The notes: generated by a model not told the origin, from the sequence alone. Counted from the first letter of the stretch, positions 9,339-20,234 are shown. The stretch: 64,000 nt of DNA from Microbacterium elymi (GCF_021582895.2 NZ_CP091139.2:1612001-1676000), one strand, 5' to 3'. Numbers and translations: made by a program.

Positions 9339-10868
9339 TCAGTCGGCAGACGTGTAGAGGGCGACGACGCTGCGGTGATCGACGACGCGCTCACGCTCGC
9401 GGTATCCGAGGCGACGCAGCTCGTCCACGCCCCAGGTGTCCACCGCCCGACCGACCCGGTATTCGACCACCCACACCCGCTGCACGTCGTGGAACCGGCC
9501 GTGGCGGGCCGCAGCATCCACCGACATCGTGGTGTCATACCACGTCGGATCGTCGGGGTACGGCGAGGCCAGCGTGACATCGCGGACGGTTGCGAAGGAT
9601 GTCGGGTCGGTGTCCATCGCCAGCCGCGGCCGGCGAGATGGGCGGGTGCCATCGTCGAACACGATCGCGTCGCCGACGCGCGCGTGCGTGCGGATCACCT
9701 GGGCGATCTGGTTCCAGTCCGACTGGTTCTTCGCGAACGGCGTACGTTGCGAGGCCCACACCGGGACTGCCGCCGCGATGACCGCGAGCAGGGCGATCGG
9801 AGCGAGCCGCCGGCCGAATCGCAGTCGCGCGAGCCGGCGGATGCCGGACGCCATCAGCACCGCGGCCGCGGGGGCGGCGTAGGTGCCATACCGCGCGGTG
9901 AATCCGGGCGCGACCGGACTCGCCGCGACCAGGATCCCCACCGGGATCACCAGCCAGCACACGGCCAGCACATCCAGCGCGCGCACCGGTGATCCGTCAC
10001 CGATGTGCCGCGCGGCATCGCCGACCACGCCAAGCGTCGCGATACCGATCAGGGCCCAGGCGATCGCCGCGAACAGCGGTGTGGCGAACCACATCTGGAT
10101 GAACACGGCGGTCGGGCCCGCGACATCCGTCCCGCGCAGATACCCGATCTGCGCCGTCTGGGTCGCCGCGACGGCGAGCAGGGCAGCGCCAGGGCGGATG
10201 CAGTGGCCGATGCGATCAGCCAGCGACGCCGTTGCGGCCGCAGTTCGGGCGTCATCGCGATCGCCGCGCCGACGGCAAGGGTGAGCAACGCGAAGTAGAG
10301 GAACGCGTAGACGCCGACCGTGAGCACCACGGTGTAGGCGATCCACCACGGCCGGGAGGGCCCCCGGCCGAGCAGCAGCTCGACGACGATGGCGCACAGG
10401 ATCGCGGCCAGAGCCGCGTCCCACGCATAGGAACGGGCTTCTTCGCCCGCATAGGTGAGCCGTGGCAGGACCGCGACGAGGACGCCGGCCAGGACGCCGA
10501 AGCGGACGGTGCCCACGCGCCCGCACATCCAGGTGACGGCGGCCGCGCACATCCCCGCGGCGAGCGCGGAGGGAAACCGCACCGAGAACGGGCCGGCGCC
10601 GAATAGCGCGACCCAGTCGTGCAGGCCGAGGTAGTAGGCCGCATGCACGACGTCGACGTGTATGACCATCGCGAGCAGGCTTCCGACCGGCCGTGTCGCA
10701 GACAGGACGCTGGCCGCCTCGTCGCCCCACAGCGAGGGGATCCACGAGCCGGTCATGGCGAGCGCCGCGGCCACGGCGCCCAGGGATACCGCGGCCAGGC
10801 GCAAGCCGCCGCCGGGATGGGGGATCCGTGGGGCTGTGGATCCGCCCCTCGAGGTCGAGAGTCGTCAT
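9339..10868 (-). CDS. GT39/ArnT-like membrane glycosyltransferase
   Basis: About 509 residues with roughly ten membrane helices. The early loop WIPSLWGDEAASVLSATRP carries the Asp-Glu pair typical of polyprenyl-phosphate-dependent transferases (ArnT/PMT, family 39). A soluble C-terminal domain (DTDPTSFATVRDVTLASP and VWVVEYRVGRAVDTWGVDELRRLGY) follows. These enzymes move sugars from a lipid carrier to proteins or envelope polymers; the donor and acceptor are unknown here. Frame breaks: an extra A near 10801 in the GCAGC context and one missing base near 10190. The ATG overlaps the stop of the preceding small gene. Confidence 0.75.
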   Translation of the reverse strand: MTTLDLEGRIHSPTDPPSRRRLAPGRGIPGRRGRGARHDRLVDPLAVGRRGGQRPVCDTAGRKPARDGHTRRRRACGLLPRPARLGRAIRRRPVLGAVSLRARRGDVRGRRHLDVRARGHRPLRRPGRRPRRGPATAHLCGRRSPFLCVGRGSGRDPVRHRRRAAARPGALPAVVDRLHRGAHGRRLRVPLLRVAHPCRRRGDRDDARTAAATASLADRIGHCIRPGAALLAVAATQTAQIGYLRGTDVAGPTAVFIQMWFATPLFAAIAWALIGIATLGVVGDAARHIGDGSPVRALDVLAVCWLVIPVGILVAASPVAPGFTARYGTYAAPAAAVLMASGIRRLARLRFGRRLAPIALLAVIAAAVPVWASQRTPFAKNQSDWNQIAQVIRTHARVGDAIVFDDGTRPSRRPRLAMDTDPTSFATVRDVTLASPYPDDPTWYDTTMSVDAAARHGRFHDVQRVWVVEYRVGRAVDTWGVDELRRLGYRERERVVDHRSVVALYTSAD

Positions 10869-10869
10869 G

Positions 10870-11067
10870 TCACGGCGTCCCCCGCCGCGGGAAGAACGCG
10901 TCTGTCTCATCGAGGTACGCGGACTTCAGGATGCGCACATCGGGACGGAACCATCGACGCCCGTGCCGGCGTCCGATCAGGAAGCCGCCCCCGGCACCGG
11001 TGATCACCGCCCCGCCGGCGACGAGAGCGGGCGATCCGGATGACGCGAGGAACGCGCTGACCACCAT
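10870..11067 (-). CDS. Small membrane protein, 65 residues
   Basis: One hydrophobic segment (VSAFLASSGSPALVAGGAVITGAGGGFLIG) is followed by a basic tail (RRHGRRWFRPDVRILKSAYLDETDAFFP). Its stop is adjacent to the ATG of the glycosyltransferase gene, which suggests co-translation. I do not recognise the family. It could be an accessory or regulatory peptide of the transferase. Confidence 0.5.
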   Translation of the reverse strand: MVVSAFLASSGSPALVAGGAVITGAGGGFLIGRRHGRRWFRPDVRILKSAYLDETDAFFPRRGTP

Positions 11068-11187
11068 GGGGTGAGCGTGCGCGCGACCGACTAAGGAAGG
11101 TCTCAGACGGCCGTCGTGGCCGCGCAGGCTCTGCGCATCGGCCGTGCCACAAGGGACGGGTGCGGGGCGGACGGCGCCCGGCGGGGG

Positions 11188-12025
11188 CTATGCCGCCGAG
11201 CGCGTGACGCGGTCGCGGCCGGCGCCCACGCCCCGGCAGACCAGGTAGATCACGAACGAGATCGTGGTGATGTACGGGCTCACCGGCAGTTCGCCCATGA
11301 CGGCGAGCAGGATGCCGCCGACGGCCGAGACGAGACCGAAGACCGCCGCGAGCACGGGCACCGCGACCGGACCGGTCGCCACCCGCATGGCCGCGGCGGC
11401 GGGGGTGACCACCAACGCCAGCACGAGGAGGGCGCCGATGATGTGCACGGCGACGGCGACCACCAGGCCCAGCATCAGCATGAACCCGAGCGAGACCCAC
11501 CGCACCGGCACGCCCCGCGCGGCGGCGGCCTGCGGGTCGAGCGAATCGAAGCGCAGCGGCCGCCACATCAGGACGAGCCCGACCAGGACGACCGCGCTGA
11601 TCACGATCAGCCAGCCCAGCTGCGCACTCTGCACCGTGACGATCTGGCCGGTCAGCAGACTGAACCGGTTCGCGCTGCGACCCGGATACAGCGACAGGAA
11701 CAGGATGCCCAGGCCCAGCCCGAACGGCATCAGGACGCCGATGATCGAGTTGCGCTCCCGCGCGCGGGCGCCGAGCCACCCGATGAGCCCCGCGGCGATC
11801 AGCGATCCGACGATCGATCCGGTCACGGCATCCGCCCCCAGCAGCAGGGCCGCCGCGGCGCCGGCGAACGAGAGCTCGCTGATGCCGTGCACGGCGAACG
11901 CCATGTCGCGCTTGCATCACGAACACGCCGATCAGGCCGCCCACGAGCCCGAGGACGGCCCCCGCCCACACGGAGTTCGACACCAGTGCCAGGATCTCGC
12001 CGTAGTCGGCCACGCCGCCGAACAT
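11188..12025 (-). CDS. znuB: Zinc/manganese ABC transporter permease
   Basis: About 278 residues with eight or so helices, of the ZnuB/ABC-3 permease family (GISELSFAGAAAALLLGADAVTGSIVGSL and HIIGALLVLALVVTPAAAA are family segments). An extra T near 11914 (GCTGC read as GCTTGC) splits the frame; corrected it reads GVFVMQRDMAFAVHGISEL. The ATG at 12025 lies 22 bases after the stop of the ATPase gene. Last gene of the znuA-znuC-znuB operon. Substrate zinc is inferred from the upstream boxes and the His-rich binding protein; manganese cannot be excluded. Confidence 0.85.
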
Positions 12026-12047
12026 GGCGTTCCAGACATCCCCCAGC

Positions 12048-12866
12048 TCATTCGTGCTCGCCTTCGTGGTGGTGGTGGGATGCCTCGGCATCCGGTGCGC
12101 CGACGACCACGAGTCGGTTCCCGGCCCGCATCACGAACACCGCCGCGCCGTACAGGTCGGTGAGCACATCGCTGCGGAGCACGTCGCGCGGAGCGCCGAG
12201 CATGAATCGCCCACCGGCGAGGTAGAGGATGCGGTCGACCTTGCCGAGCACCGGGTTGATGTCGTGCGTGACCAGCAGCACGGCCGCCTGCTGCTCGCGC
12301 CGATGCCGGTCGATCATGCGCACGACGGCGTCTTGGTTTGCCAGATCGAGGCTCGTCAGCGGCTCGTCGCACAGCAGCAGCCTCGGCTGGTCGGCCAGGG
12401 CCTGCGCGACCCGCAGCCGTCCTGCTCGCCGCCGGAGAGCAGCCCGACCGGACGGTCGGCGAACGCCGCGGCGCCGGCCGCGCGCAAGCTCGTCGACGCG
12501 CTCCCGGTCGCCGCGATGCGGGATCGGCGGACCGAACCGGTGCCCGTCGACCCCCAGGCGCACCAGATCGCGGGCCCGCATCGCGGTGTCGCGGGCAGCG
12601 GGCGCTGCCGGGATGTATCCGATCCGCCGGTTGCCGGCGCGGTGCACGGGCTCGCCGAGCGCGGTGATCCGGCCCTTGCTGAGCCGGTCGAGCCCGAGGA
12701 TCGCGCGCAGCAGCGTGGTCTTGCCCGAGCCGGACGGCCCGAGCACGGCGATGAGCTCACCCGGGTCGACGGTCAGGTCCAGGCCCGACCACAGGCCGTG
12801 GCCGCCGCGTCGCAGCGCCGCGTTCTCGATCACGAGGGGCGGGCCGGAATGCTCGGATTTCACCAC
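12048..12866 (-). CDS. znuC: Zinc ABC transporter ATP-binding protein
   Basis: About 272 residues. Walker A GPSGSGKTT (near residue 45), signature LLSGGEQ, Walker B RLLLCDEPLTSLD, and H-loop VLLVTHDIN. The C-terminal tail is HHHHEGEHE, a probable zinc-binding sequence. Two compensating errors at GCWGC sites: an extra base near 12483 (DELRAAGAAAFADRP restored) and a missing C near 12420 (GEQRRLRVAQAL restored). It energises ZnuB. Confidence 0.85.
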   Translation of the reverse strand: MVKSEHSGPPLVIENAALRRGGHGLWSGLDLTVDPGELIAVLGPSGSGKTTLLRAILGLDRLSKGRITALGEPVHRAGNRRIGYIPAAPAARDTAMRARDLVRLGVDGHRFGPPIPHRGDRERVDELARGRRRGVRRPSGRAALRRRAGRLRVAQALADQPRLLLCDEPLTSLDLANQDAVVRMIDRHRREQQAAVLLVTHDINPVLGKVDRILYLAGGRFMLGAPRDVLRSDVLTDLYGAAVFVMRAGNRLVVVGAPDAEASHHHHEGEHE

Positions 12867-12876
12867 TCCACCTTAG

Positions 12877-12891
12877 TGATAACGGTTCTCA
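12877..12891. promoter_or_regulatory. Probable Fur/Zur box before znuC
   Basis: TGATAACGGTTCTCA on the + strand (TGAGAACCGTTATCA on the coding strand), 11 bases before the znuC start. It matches the perfect box before znuA at 10 of 15 positions, including the TGAGAA half. It suggests that znuCB has its own zinc-responsive promoter within the 211-base znuA-znuC gap. Confidence 0.55.
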
Positions 12892-13077
12892 GTGTGTGCG
12901 CGACCTTCGCCCGGCAGACGCCGAGCAGACGCCGAGCAGACGCCGAGACCGGGGAATCGCCGCGAAACCGGGCGGAATGCACTCGGTGTCACGGAGGATC
13001 CCTGGTCTCGACATCCGGACGGGGCGAGGGAGGGCACGGGGCGAGGGCGAGCGGCTGCGACCGGGTCGCGGCGGAGG
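12892..13077. other. znuA-znuC intergenic region
   Basis: Contains three tandem copies of CAGACGCCGAG near 12915-12945. No gene was recognised. The znuC promoter is expected at its znuC end, near the box at 12877. Confidence 0.45.
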
Positions 13078-14028
13078 CTAGGACAGGGCGCCGGCGAGCG
13101 CGTCGACGTTGGCCGTCATCCAGGTCAGGTAGGTCTCGCCGTCGGGCAAGGCTCGGAGAACCGCAGCGTCGGGATGCCGGCATCCTTCGCATCCTGCTCC
13201 ACCCGGTCGGTCTCGGCTCCGCCGGCCTGCGCATTGACGACCACGACGGCGACCTGCTTCGCCGAGATGATCTGCAGCGCTTCCAGAAGCGTCGCGGGCG
13301 CGACATCCTGCCCTTCCTCGACGGCTTCGCTGAAGGCCGGGGGCGTCTTGTTGTCCAGGCCGGCCGCATCGGTGAGGGAGAGCGGCAGCGGCTCGGTGAC
13401 GAACACGCCCGTTCCCTCGTGCGCGCTCTTCAGCTGGGCCAGGCGGCCGTCGATCTTCTCGATGCCGGCCGTGAACGCCTGCGCGTTCGTCGCGAACGCG
13501 TCCTTGCCCGCCGGGTCGATCGTGCCGAGCTCCTCGGCGACTTTGCCGGCGAGCGTGGCCATCACGGCGGGGTCGTAGAACACGTGCTCGTTGAACCCCT
13601 CGAGGTGGTCATGGGCGTGGGCGTCGTCGTCACGGTGGGTGCCGAGGTCGCCGTCGGCGGGGTACTCCGGCGAGAGGGTCGCGGCGGTGATCACGGCGGC
13701 CTTGCTGTCGGATGCCTGGATCAGGCCGTCGATGAACGGGTCGAACCCGCCGCCGTTCTCGATCACGACCGCGGCATGCGCCACGCGCAAGCTGGTCGCG
13801 GGCGCTCGCCTCGTACTCGTGCGGATCCAGCGCGAAGGAGTCGATGATCGAGGTGACGTCCACGCGGTCGCCGCCGACGGCCTCGGCGATCGATCCGTAC
13901 ACGTTCGTCGAAGCGACCACGGCGATGCGCCCATCCCCCGAGCCGTCGGCGGCGGTCGGGCCGGAGCATCCGGCGAACAGGGCGGCCGTGGAGGCGATCG
14001 AGGCGGCGAAGATCACGCGGTTTCTCAT
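13078..14028 (-). CDS. znuA: Zinc ABC transporter substrate-binding lipoprotein
   Basis: About 316 residues. Lipoprotein signal with lipobox LFAGC at about residue 17. Cluster A-I (ZnuA/TroA) features: the metal ligand His in LDPHEYEASARDQL, a His/Asp-rich loop (HRDDDAHAHDHLEGFNEHVFYD), and the later metal-site Glu/Asp region near LPDGETYLTW. Frame breaks: an extra T near 13785 on the coding strand (GCTGC context; DQLRVAHAAVVIENGGGF restored) and one missing base near 13153. A perfect 15-bp inverted box lies 25 bases upstream of the start. Confidence 0.88.
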
Positions 14029-14052
14029 CACGTCCCCCACCCTAACCCGTAA

Positions 14053-14067
14053 TGAGAATCATTCTCA
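14053..14067. promoter_or_regulatory. Fur/Zur box before znuA
   Basis: TGAGAATCATTCTCA, a perfect 15-base palindrome, 25 bases before the znuA start. It fits the Fur-superfamily 7-1-7 consensus. The Fur-family gene at 4704-5120 is the likely ligand. Confidence 0.8.
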
Positions 14068-14189
14068 ACTCACGGGGCGCCTCTCTCCCCCTCTCCCCGC
14101 CGCCCTCGCTGTCGGGGCGGCGGCCGGGCCGGGCCGGGCCGGGCCGGGGCGGGCCGGGTCGGGCGGTCGGGGCGGCGGCCGGCCGGCGG

Positions 14190-15510
14190 TCAGTCGAGCA
14201 GGAGGGCGGGCTCCTCCAGGATCGAGGCGACGTCGGCGATGAACCGGCTCATGCCGTCGCCGTCGACCACGCGGTGGTCGAACGATCCGGCCACGGTGGT
14301 GACCCAGCGCGGACGCACCTCGCCGTCGACCACCCAGGGCTTCTGCCGGATCGTGCCCATCGCGACGATCCCGGCCTCACCGGGGTTCAGGATCGGGGTT
14401 CCGGCATCCATCCCGAACACGCCGATGTTCGTGATCGTGATCGTGCCGTCCTGCTGGTCGGCCGGAGTGGTCTTGCCCTCGCGGGCGGTGAGCGTGAGCT
14501 TCTGCAGCGCCGCGGCGAGCTCGCGCATCGTCAGGTTCTGCGCATCCTTGATGTTCGGCACCAGCAGCCCGCGCGGCGTCGCCGCGGCGATCCCGAGGTT
14601 CACGTAGTGCCGCACCCGGATCTCGGCGCCGTCTCCGGTCTCGATCCACGCCGCGTTGACCATCGGCGTGCGCCGGACGGCCCAGATCACGGCGCGGGCC
14701 ACGATCAGCAGAGGCGACACCTTGATGTCGGCGAAGTCCGGCGAGGACTTGAGCCGCTTGACGAGCTCCATCGTGCGGGTGGCATCGACATCCGTCCACA
14801 CCGTCACGTGCGGGGCGGTGTAGGCGCTTGCGCACCATGCCGCTGGCGACGGCCTTGCGCACGCCCTTGACCGGGATCGTCTCGGTGCGCTCGTCGACGG
14901 ATGCCGCGGCCGGCGCCGCGACCGGGATGGTCTCTTCGCGCACCGGCGACCAGTCGGGGGTCTCGATGTTGCGGAAGACGCTGGCCTGCGACGCCTGCTT
15001 CAGGACGTCGTCGCGGGTGACCTCGCCGGCGGGGCCGGAGGGCGTGACCGCGGACAGGTCGATCCCCAGGTCGCGCGCGAGCTTGCGGATCGGCGGCTTG
15101 GCGACGGCTCCGACCGAGGCGCGCACCGGGCGCTCGGCGGGCTTGCGACGGCGCGACTTCACCGGGCCGCCGGTGCCGTAGCCGACGAGCACGGAGCCCT
15201 CGGTCGCCGGTTCGGCCTCCGGCTCGCCGTGCTCGCTCTGCCCCATCACGGCGTCGGGGGCGGATGCCGCGCCCGACGCGATCGTGATGATCGGGGTTCC
15301 GACATCCACCGTCGTCCCCTCGGTCACGAGGATCTCGCCGACGGTGCCGTCGAACGGCGACGGCAGCTCGACGAGCGACTTGGCCGTCTCGATCTCGACC
15401 AGGACGTCGTTGACGGCGACCTGGTCGCCGGGGGCCACGTGCCAGCTGACGATCTCGGCCTCGGTGAGGCCCTCGCCGACATCCGGCAGCAGGAAGGTCT
15501 GGGGGCTCAT
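14190..15510 (-). CDS. 2-oxoacid dehydrogenase E2 (dihydrolipoamide acyltransferase)
   Basis: About 439 residues. Lipoyl domain at residues 1-80 with the lipoylated Lys in [12 protein letters not shown]; peripheral-subunit binding domain [18 protein letters not shown]; catalytic domain ending in [15 protein letters not shown], the acyltransferase active site. An extra base near 14827 (GCTGC context) breaks the frame; corrected it reads [14 protein letters not shown]. It follows E1alpha and E1beta; no E3 gene is present here. The E1 type (single alpha with separate beta) suits either a branched-chain or a pyruvate complex, so I leave the symbol blank. Confidence 0.88.
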
Positions 15511-15547
15511 ATCGTTCCCTTCGTCACCCCGCCAGCACCGTGCCGAG

Positions 15548-15606
15548 AGTGCATCTGACGGCCGAGAGAGCGGGCATCACCCATACTCTCGCCCGTCAGA
15601 TGCACT
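15548..15606. repeat. Long hairpin between E1beta and E2 genes
   Basis: Inverted arms AGTGCATCTGACGG and CGTCAGATGCACT with inner arms CGAGAG/CTCTCG, loop about 17 bases. It lies in the 121-base gap inside the operon and may modulate read-through to E2 or stabilise the upstream message. It has no poly-T tail. Confidence 0.8.
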
Positions 15607-15631
15607 TTCGCGGTCATCGCGGAGGGTCTTC

Positions 15632-16672
15632 TCAGTAGGCGAGGACGCGGTCGACGGCCTCGAGGATGCGGTCCGGGTCGGGCAGGAACACGCCCTCGAG
15701 CTTGGCGGGCGGGAACGGGGCGTCGAAGCCCGACACCCGCAGCACCGGGGCCTCGAGCGCGTAGAACGCCTCGGTCATGACGGTCGCCGCAACCTCGCCG
15801 CCGAGCGACACGAAGCCGGGGGCCTCCTGCGCGTAGACCATCCGGCCGGTGTGCCGGATCGAATCCAGCACCGGCCCGTAATCGATCGGCGACAGCGAGC
15901 GCAGGTCGATGACCTCGCACGAGACGCCCTCGCCCTCGGCCAGGGCGGCGGCCTGCAAGCGTCGTGACCATGGCGCCGTGCCCGACCAGGGTGACGTCGG
16001 TGCCGCGCCGCACGATCCGCGATGCGTGCAGCGGCAGCGCCGGGGCGGCCTGGTCCACCTCGCCCTTCTGCCAGTACTTCGCCTTCGGCTCGAGGAAGAT
16101 CACCGGGTCGTCCGACGCGATCGCATCCTGGATCATCCAGTACGCGTCGTTCGGCGTGGACGGCGAGACCACCCGCAGGCCCGGGGTGTGCGCGAAGTAC
16201 GTCTCCGGGCTCTCCTGGTGATGCTCGACCGCCCCGATGTGGCCGCCGTACGGGATGCGGATGACCACCGGCATCCGCAGCGCGCCCTCGTGCCGGTTCG
16301 TGATCTTGGCCAGCTGGGTGGTGATCTGGTCGAACGCGGGGAACACGAACCCGTCGAACTGGATCTCGACCACCGGACGGAATCCGCCCATCGCCAGGCC
16401 GATCGCCGTGCCGACGATGCCGGACTCGGCCAGCGGGGTGTCGAGCACCCGCTGCTCGCCGAACTCGGCCTGCAGCCCTCGGTGACGCGGAACACGCCGC
16501 CGAGCCGGCCGATGTCCTCGCCCATCAGCAGCACCCGGTCGTTGTCGGCCATCGCGCGGCGCAGCCCGGCGTTCAACGCCCGGCTGAACGGCATGGTCTG
16601 CACGGCGGGGCCGCCGTCGACGTCCGCCGGCTCACTCACCGGCGCGGCGGAGGATGCGACAGGAGCGCTCAT
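15632..16672 (-). CDS. 2-oxoacid dehydrogenase E1 component, beta subunit
   Basis: About 346 residues, normal length. Transketolase-like pyrimidine domain (VLLMGEDIGRLGGVF, EFGEQRVLDTPLAESGIVGTA, EIQFDGFVFPAFDQITTQ) and C-terminal domain (VTLVGHGAMVTTLQAA, VIDLRSLSPIDY). Glu in GEDIG is the ThDP-activating residue region. Two errors: one missing base near 16480 (TEGLQAEFGEQ restored) and one extra near 15957 (GCAGC context). The ATG overlaps the E1alpha stop (ATGA). Confidence 0.88.
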
Positions 16673-17817
16673 CGGGTGCCCTCCTCGAGGGATGTCTCGT
16701 ACTCGGCCAGCCACGCCTTCTCGCGTTCCATCAGCGGATGCGGCTCGGAATACACGTGGTCGAAGATCGTCGAGGCCGGGATCGGCCCCAGCGCGACCGT
16801 GCGCGTGCGGATGTCGTCGGCGCCCGCGGCGGCCGCGGCATCCACCTCGTCGAAGAAGGCGTCGGAGGCCCCCCGCCCGCGCAGGTACGCGCGCATCCGC
16901 GCGATCGGGTCGCGGCGCGCCCACGATTCCTCTTCGTCCGAGGTGCGGTACTTGGTGGGGTCGTCGCTGGTGGTGTGCGCGCCCATCCGGTAGGTGACGG
17001 CCTCGATCGCGCGCGGGCCGGTCCCGGCGCGGGCCTCGTCGAGGGCGCAACGGGTGACCGCGTAGCTGGCGAGCACGTCGTTGCCGTCCAGGCGGACCGA
17101 CGGGATGCCGTAGCCGGCACCGCGGCGGGACAGCGGCACGCGTGCCTGGGTGGCGACCGGCACCGAGATCGCCCACTGGTTGTTCTGCAGGAAGAACACC
17201 TCGGGGGTCTGGTAGCTGGCGGCGAACACCATCGCCTCGTGCACGTCGCCCTGGCTGGAGGCCCCGTCGCCGTAGTACACGATGACGGCCTCGTCGCGGT
17301 CCGGATCGCCGGTGCCCGACTTGCCGTCGAAGGCCAGTCCCATGGCCAGCCCGGTGGCGTGCAGGGTCTGCGAGCCGAGCACCAGCGTGTAGATGTGGGT
17401 GTTGCCGACGGCCGGGTCGGACGGATCCCATCCCCCGTGCGTGAGGCCGCGCATGAGCCGGATGATGTCGATCGGGTCGACGCCCCGGATCATGCAGACC
17501 GCGTGCTCGCGGTACGACGGGAACAGATGATCCTGGGTGCGGGCGGCGTAGGCCGAGCCGACCTGGGCGGCCTCCTGCCCGAGGCTCGGCGGCCAGAGCG
17601 CGAGCTGTCCCTGCCGCTGCAGGTTGGTGGCCTGCTGGTCGAACGCGCGCACCACCACCATGTCGCGGTAGAACTGCTCCAGCTCGGCGTCGGGCAGCGC
17701 CTCGACCAGGTCGAGATACGGTTCCGCGGCGGGTGTCGGCGCGAGTGATCCGCTCGGATCGAGGACTCGGACCAGGCCCGGGTCGTCAGGGGTCACATCG
17801 TCATCGGTGGGGAGCAC
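16669..17817 (-). CDS. 2-oxoacid dehydrogenase E1 component, alpha subunit
   Basis: 382 residues, frame intact. ThDP-binding motif from [16 protein letters not shown] to FFLQNNQWA; substrate-channel residues SYREHA; phosphorylation-loop-like [18 protein letters not shown] start at 17817. The first gene of the E1alpha-E1beta-E2 operon, directly followed in the same direction from the aminotransferase gene, with only four bases between them. This layout (aminotransferase then E1/E2) is common in Microbacteriaceae and supports a role in branched-chain amino acid breakdown, though pyruvate remains possible. Confidence 0.9.
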   Translation of the reverse strand: MLPTDDDVTPDDPGLVRVLDPSGSLAPTPAAEPYLDLVEALPDAELEQFYRDMVVVRAFDQQATNLQRQGQLALWPPSLGQEAAQVGSAYAARTQDHLFPSYREHAVCMIRGVDPIDIIRLMRGLTHGGWDPSDPAVGNTHIYTLVLGSQTLHATGLAMGLAFDGKSGTGDPDRDEAVIVYYGDGASSQGDVHEAMVFAASYQTPEVFFLQNNQWAISVPVATQARVPLSRRGAGYGIPSVRLDGNDVLASYAVTRCALDEARAGTGPRAIEAVTYRMGAHTTSDDPTKYRTSDEEESWARRDPIARMRAYLRGRGASDAFFDEVDAAAAAGADDIRTRTVALGPIPASTIFDHVYSEPHPLMEREKAWLAEYETSLEEGTR

Positions 17818-17821
17818 CGTT

Positions 17822-18929
17822 CTACGCTAACCGTCGCGCCGGATGCCCCTCCGGAAGAGACTCGACAATGGATCCTGCAATTTGCAGTACCTTCTCCACA
17901 GACTCCTCCTCGCCGACCGAGACGCGGATGCCGTCGCCGGCGAACGGCCGGACGATGCATCCGTCGCCCTCGAACCGCTCCGCGGCCTCCATCGTCTGGG
18001 CGCCGGTGGCCAGCCACACGAAGTTGCCCTGCGCCTCTGGGACCGCCCAGCCCTGGGCGCGCAGGCCGTCGACGACCCGGTCGCGGCGGTCGGCGATCGT
18101 GTGCACGCGCGCAAGGAGCTCGGCCTCGGCGTCCAGGCTCGCCAGCGCCGCCTCTTCGGACTGCGCCGTGACCGACAGGGGCACGGCGGTGGAGCGGGCC
18201 GCATCGAGGATGCGGCGGTGCCCGATGGCGTAGCCGACCCGCAGGCCGGCCAGGCCGAACGCCTTGGAGAACGTGCGCAGCACGACGACGTTGGGGTGGT
18301 CGTCGCGGCCGAGCTTGCGCAGGCCGTCGACGGCGTCCGGATCGGTGACGAACTCGGCGTACGCCTCGTCCAGGAGCACGAGCAGGTCGGACGGGATCTT
18401 GGCCAGGAATGCCTCGAACTCGGCCTGGGTGACCACCGGGCCGGTCGGGTTGTTCGGGCTTGCACACGATGATCGCGCGGGTGCGGTCGGTGACGGCGGC
18501 GGCCATCGCGTCCAGATCGTGCCGGGCGTCCGCGGTCAGCGGCACCTCGACCGGCGTCGCCCCGGCGATCAGGACCAGACCCGGGTACGCCTCGAACGAG
18601 CGCCATGCGTAGACGACCTCGTCGCCGGGACCGGCGGCGGCCAGCATCAGCTGCGACAGGATCGACACGCTGCCGGCGCCGATGTGCACCTCGTCGGGGG
18701 TGACGCCGAACCGCGCGGCCAGCGCCTGCCGCAGGCGGGCGGCCGTGGCATCCGGGTAGCGGTTCACGCCGACGGTGCGCCGCAGCGATTCGACCACCGT
18801 GGGCAGCGGCTCGTACGGATTCTCGTTGCTGGACAGCTTGAACGCGTCTTCGCCGGCCTGCTTGCCCTGCCGGTACGGGGGCAGGGCCGCGATCTCGGGG
18901 CGGATGCGGACGGGAACGTCTTCGGTCAC
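17822..18929 (-). CDS. HisC-type aminotransferase (histidinol-phosphate or aromatic)
   Basis: About 368 residues, class I/II PLP-dependent fold. Markers: [11 protein letters not shown], the substrate-loop [15 protein letters not shown], and the PLP lysine in [16 protein letters not shown]. The SPNNPTG motif appears only after removing one extra base near 18466 (GCTGC read as GCTTGC). GTG start at 18929. Actinobacterial second copies away from the his operon often act on phenylalanine or other aromatic amino acids; this copy sits with dehydrogenase genes, not his genes, so an aromatic aminotransferase (Pat) is a good alternative. Confidence 0.85.
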
Positions 18930-18990
18930 GCCTCGAGTCTACGAGCCACCGTGCGCGCTCCCCTCTCTGACGCCGGAATCCTCCCTGACG

Positions 18991-19070
18991 CCGAAATCGT
19001 ACGACTTGGCCGACTGCACATCAATTTCGGCCCAGGATGATGTTCACTCGGCCAGATCGTACGATTTCGT
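18991..19070. repeat. Palindromic element family 1, copy B
   Basis: Both ends are present: GAAATCGTACGA and its complement at 19057-19068. The inner stem is formed from GGCCGA and CTCGGCC. It lies between divergent genes, 107 bases before the OmpA-like start, so it may overlap a promoter region. Confidence 0.88.
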
Positions 19071-19176
19071 GTGCCCGGGGATGGGGAAATGTGCCCATGG
19101 AGCGATCCGCCGCCGGCGGCTAGCGTTCACTGACGGCCGGCGACCCAGCCGCGTCGGGACGGGAGTCGGGGGGAAC

Positions 19177-20234
19177 ATGAGGCCAGGACGCAGAGGGATC
19201 GCCGCGACGGCGGCGGTGATCGGGATGCTGAGCCTGGCGACGCCGGCGGTTGCGGCATCCACACCCCCGCCGAGCGACCCCGGCTCGGCCACCGCGCCCC
19301 TGCTGGGCACCACCGCGTACCGCGTGGTCGCCCTCGGCGAGAGCCAGATCAGGGTCGGCATCCTGGCGGTGGCGCGCATCCCGCATGGCACGGCGGTCTA
19401 TTACGCCGTGGCCCCGAACTCCACCGGCGACGCCGATGTGGTCTTCATGCACACCAAGTCGCTGAACGATCCGTTCCCCGTCCAGGCTCTCGCGAACCTG
19501 GCCATCGTCGACGTCGCGCACGACGCCGTCTACCAGCCGTTGATCTCGGGCGAGCGCTGCCTGTCGAGCTCTGCCGGCGACCTGTCCGGCACGGACGCGA
19601 ACGGCACGCCGAGCGTGGGCTACGCGATTCTGCCCGAGCTGCCGACCGATCTGAGCTCGGTCACCATCCGGATGGGCGGGTACGCGTTCCTGCCCGGCAT
19701 CCCGGTCGGCGACGCGCCCCCGACGGGACCGGTCGCCGCGGCGCCGGTGCCGCTGGGATCCTGGCCCGAGCTGCCGACGAGGCCGCGATCGCCGCCGGCG
19801 ACGTGAAGCAGGCCACGCGACCGCTGACCACCAACATCGCCGACCCCGTCGCGGCGACCTCCACGAGCCGGACGCGCACGACCGTCGCCCTGGCCTCGGA
19901 CGTGCTGTTCGCCAACGACAGCGCGACCCTGAACGGCAAGGCGCAGTCCGCGCTGCGGGCGGTGGCCGACAAGATCAACGCGCACGGCACGGGCGTCGTG
20001 ATGATCGACGGATACACCGACTCGGTCGACTCGGACGCGCACAACCAGGCGCTGTCCGAGGCGCGCGCGCAGTCGGTGCGCACGGCACTGACCCCGCTCG
20101 TGACGAACACCGGCGTGACCTTCCAGACCGCCGGGCACGGCGAGCAGGATCCGGTCGCCGACAACGGCACCGCACAGGGACGGCAGCTGAACCGCCGCGT
20201 GACGGTCTCGTTCGCGACCGAGGGGGACAAGTGA
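19177..20234 (+). CDS. Secreted OmpA-domain protein
   Basis: About 352 residues. Signal peptide [18 protein letters not shown]... cleaved near AVAAS. The C-terminal OmpA domain (about residues 240-345) has the peptidoglycan-contact region [17 protein letters not shown] and [19 protein letters not shown]. One G is missing near 19774 (CTGGCC read as CTGCC), which splits it. The 3' end overlaps the lipoprotein gene (GTGA). It likely anchors to cell-wall peptidoglycan outside the membrane. Function is unknown. Confidence 0.8.
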
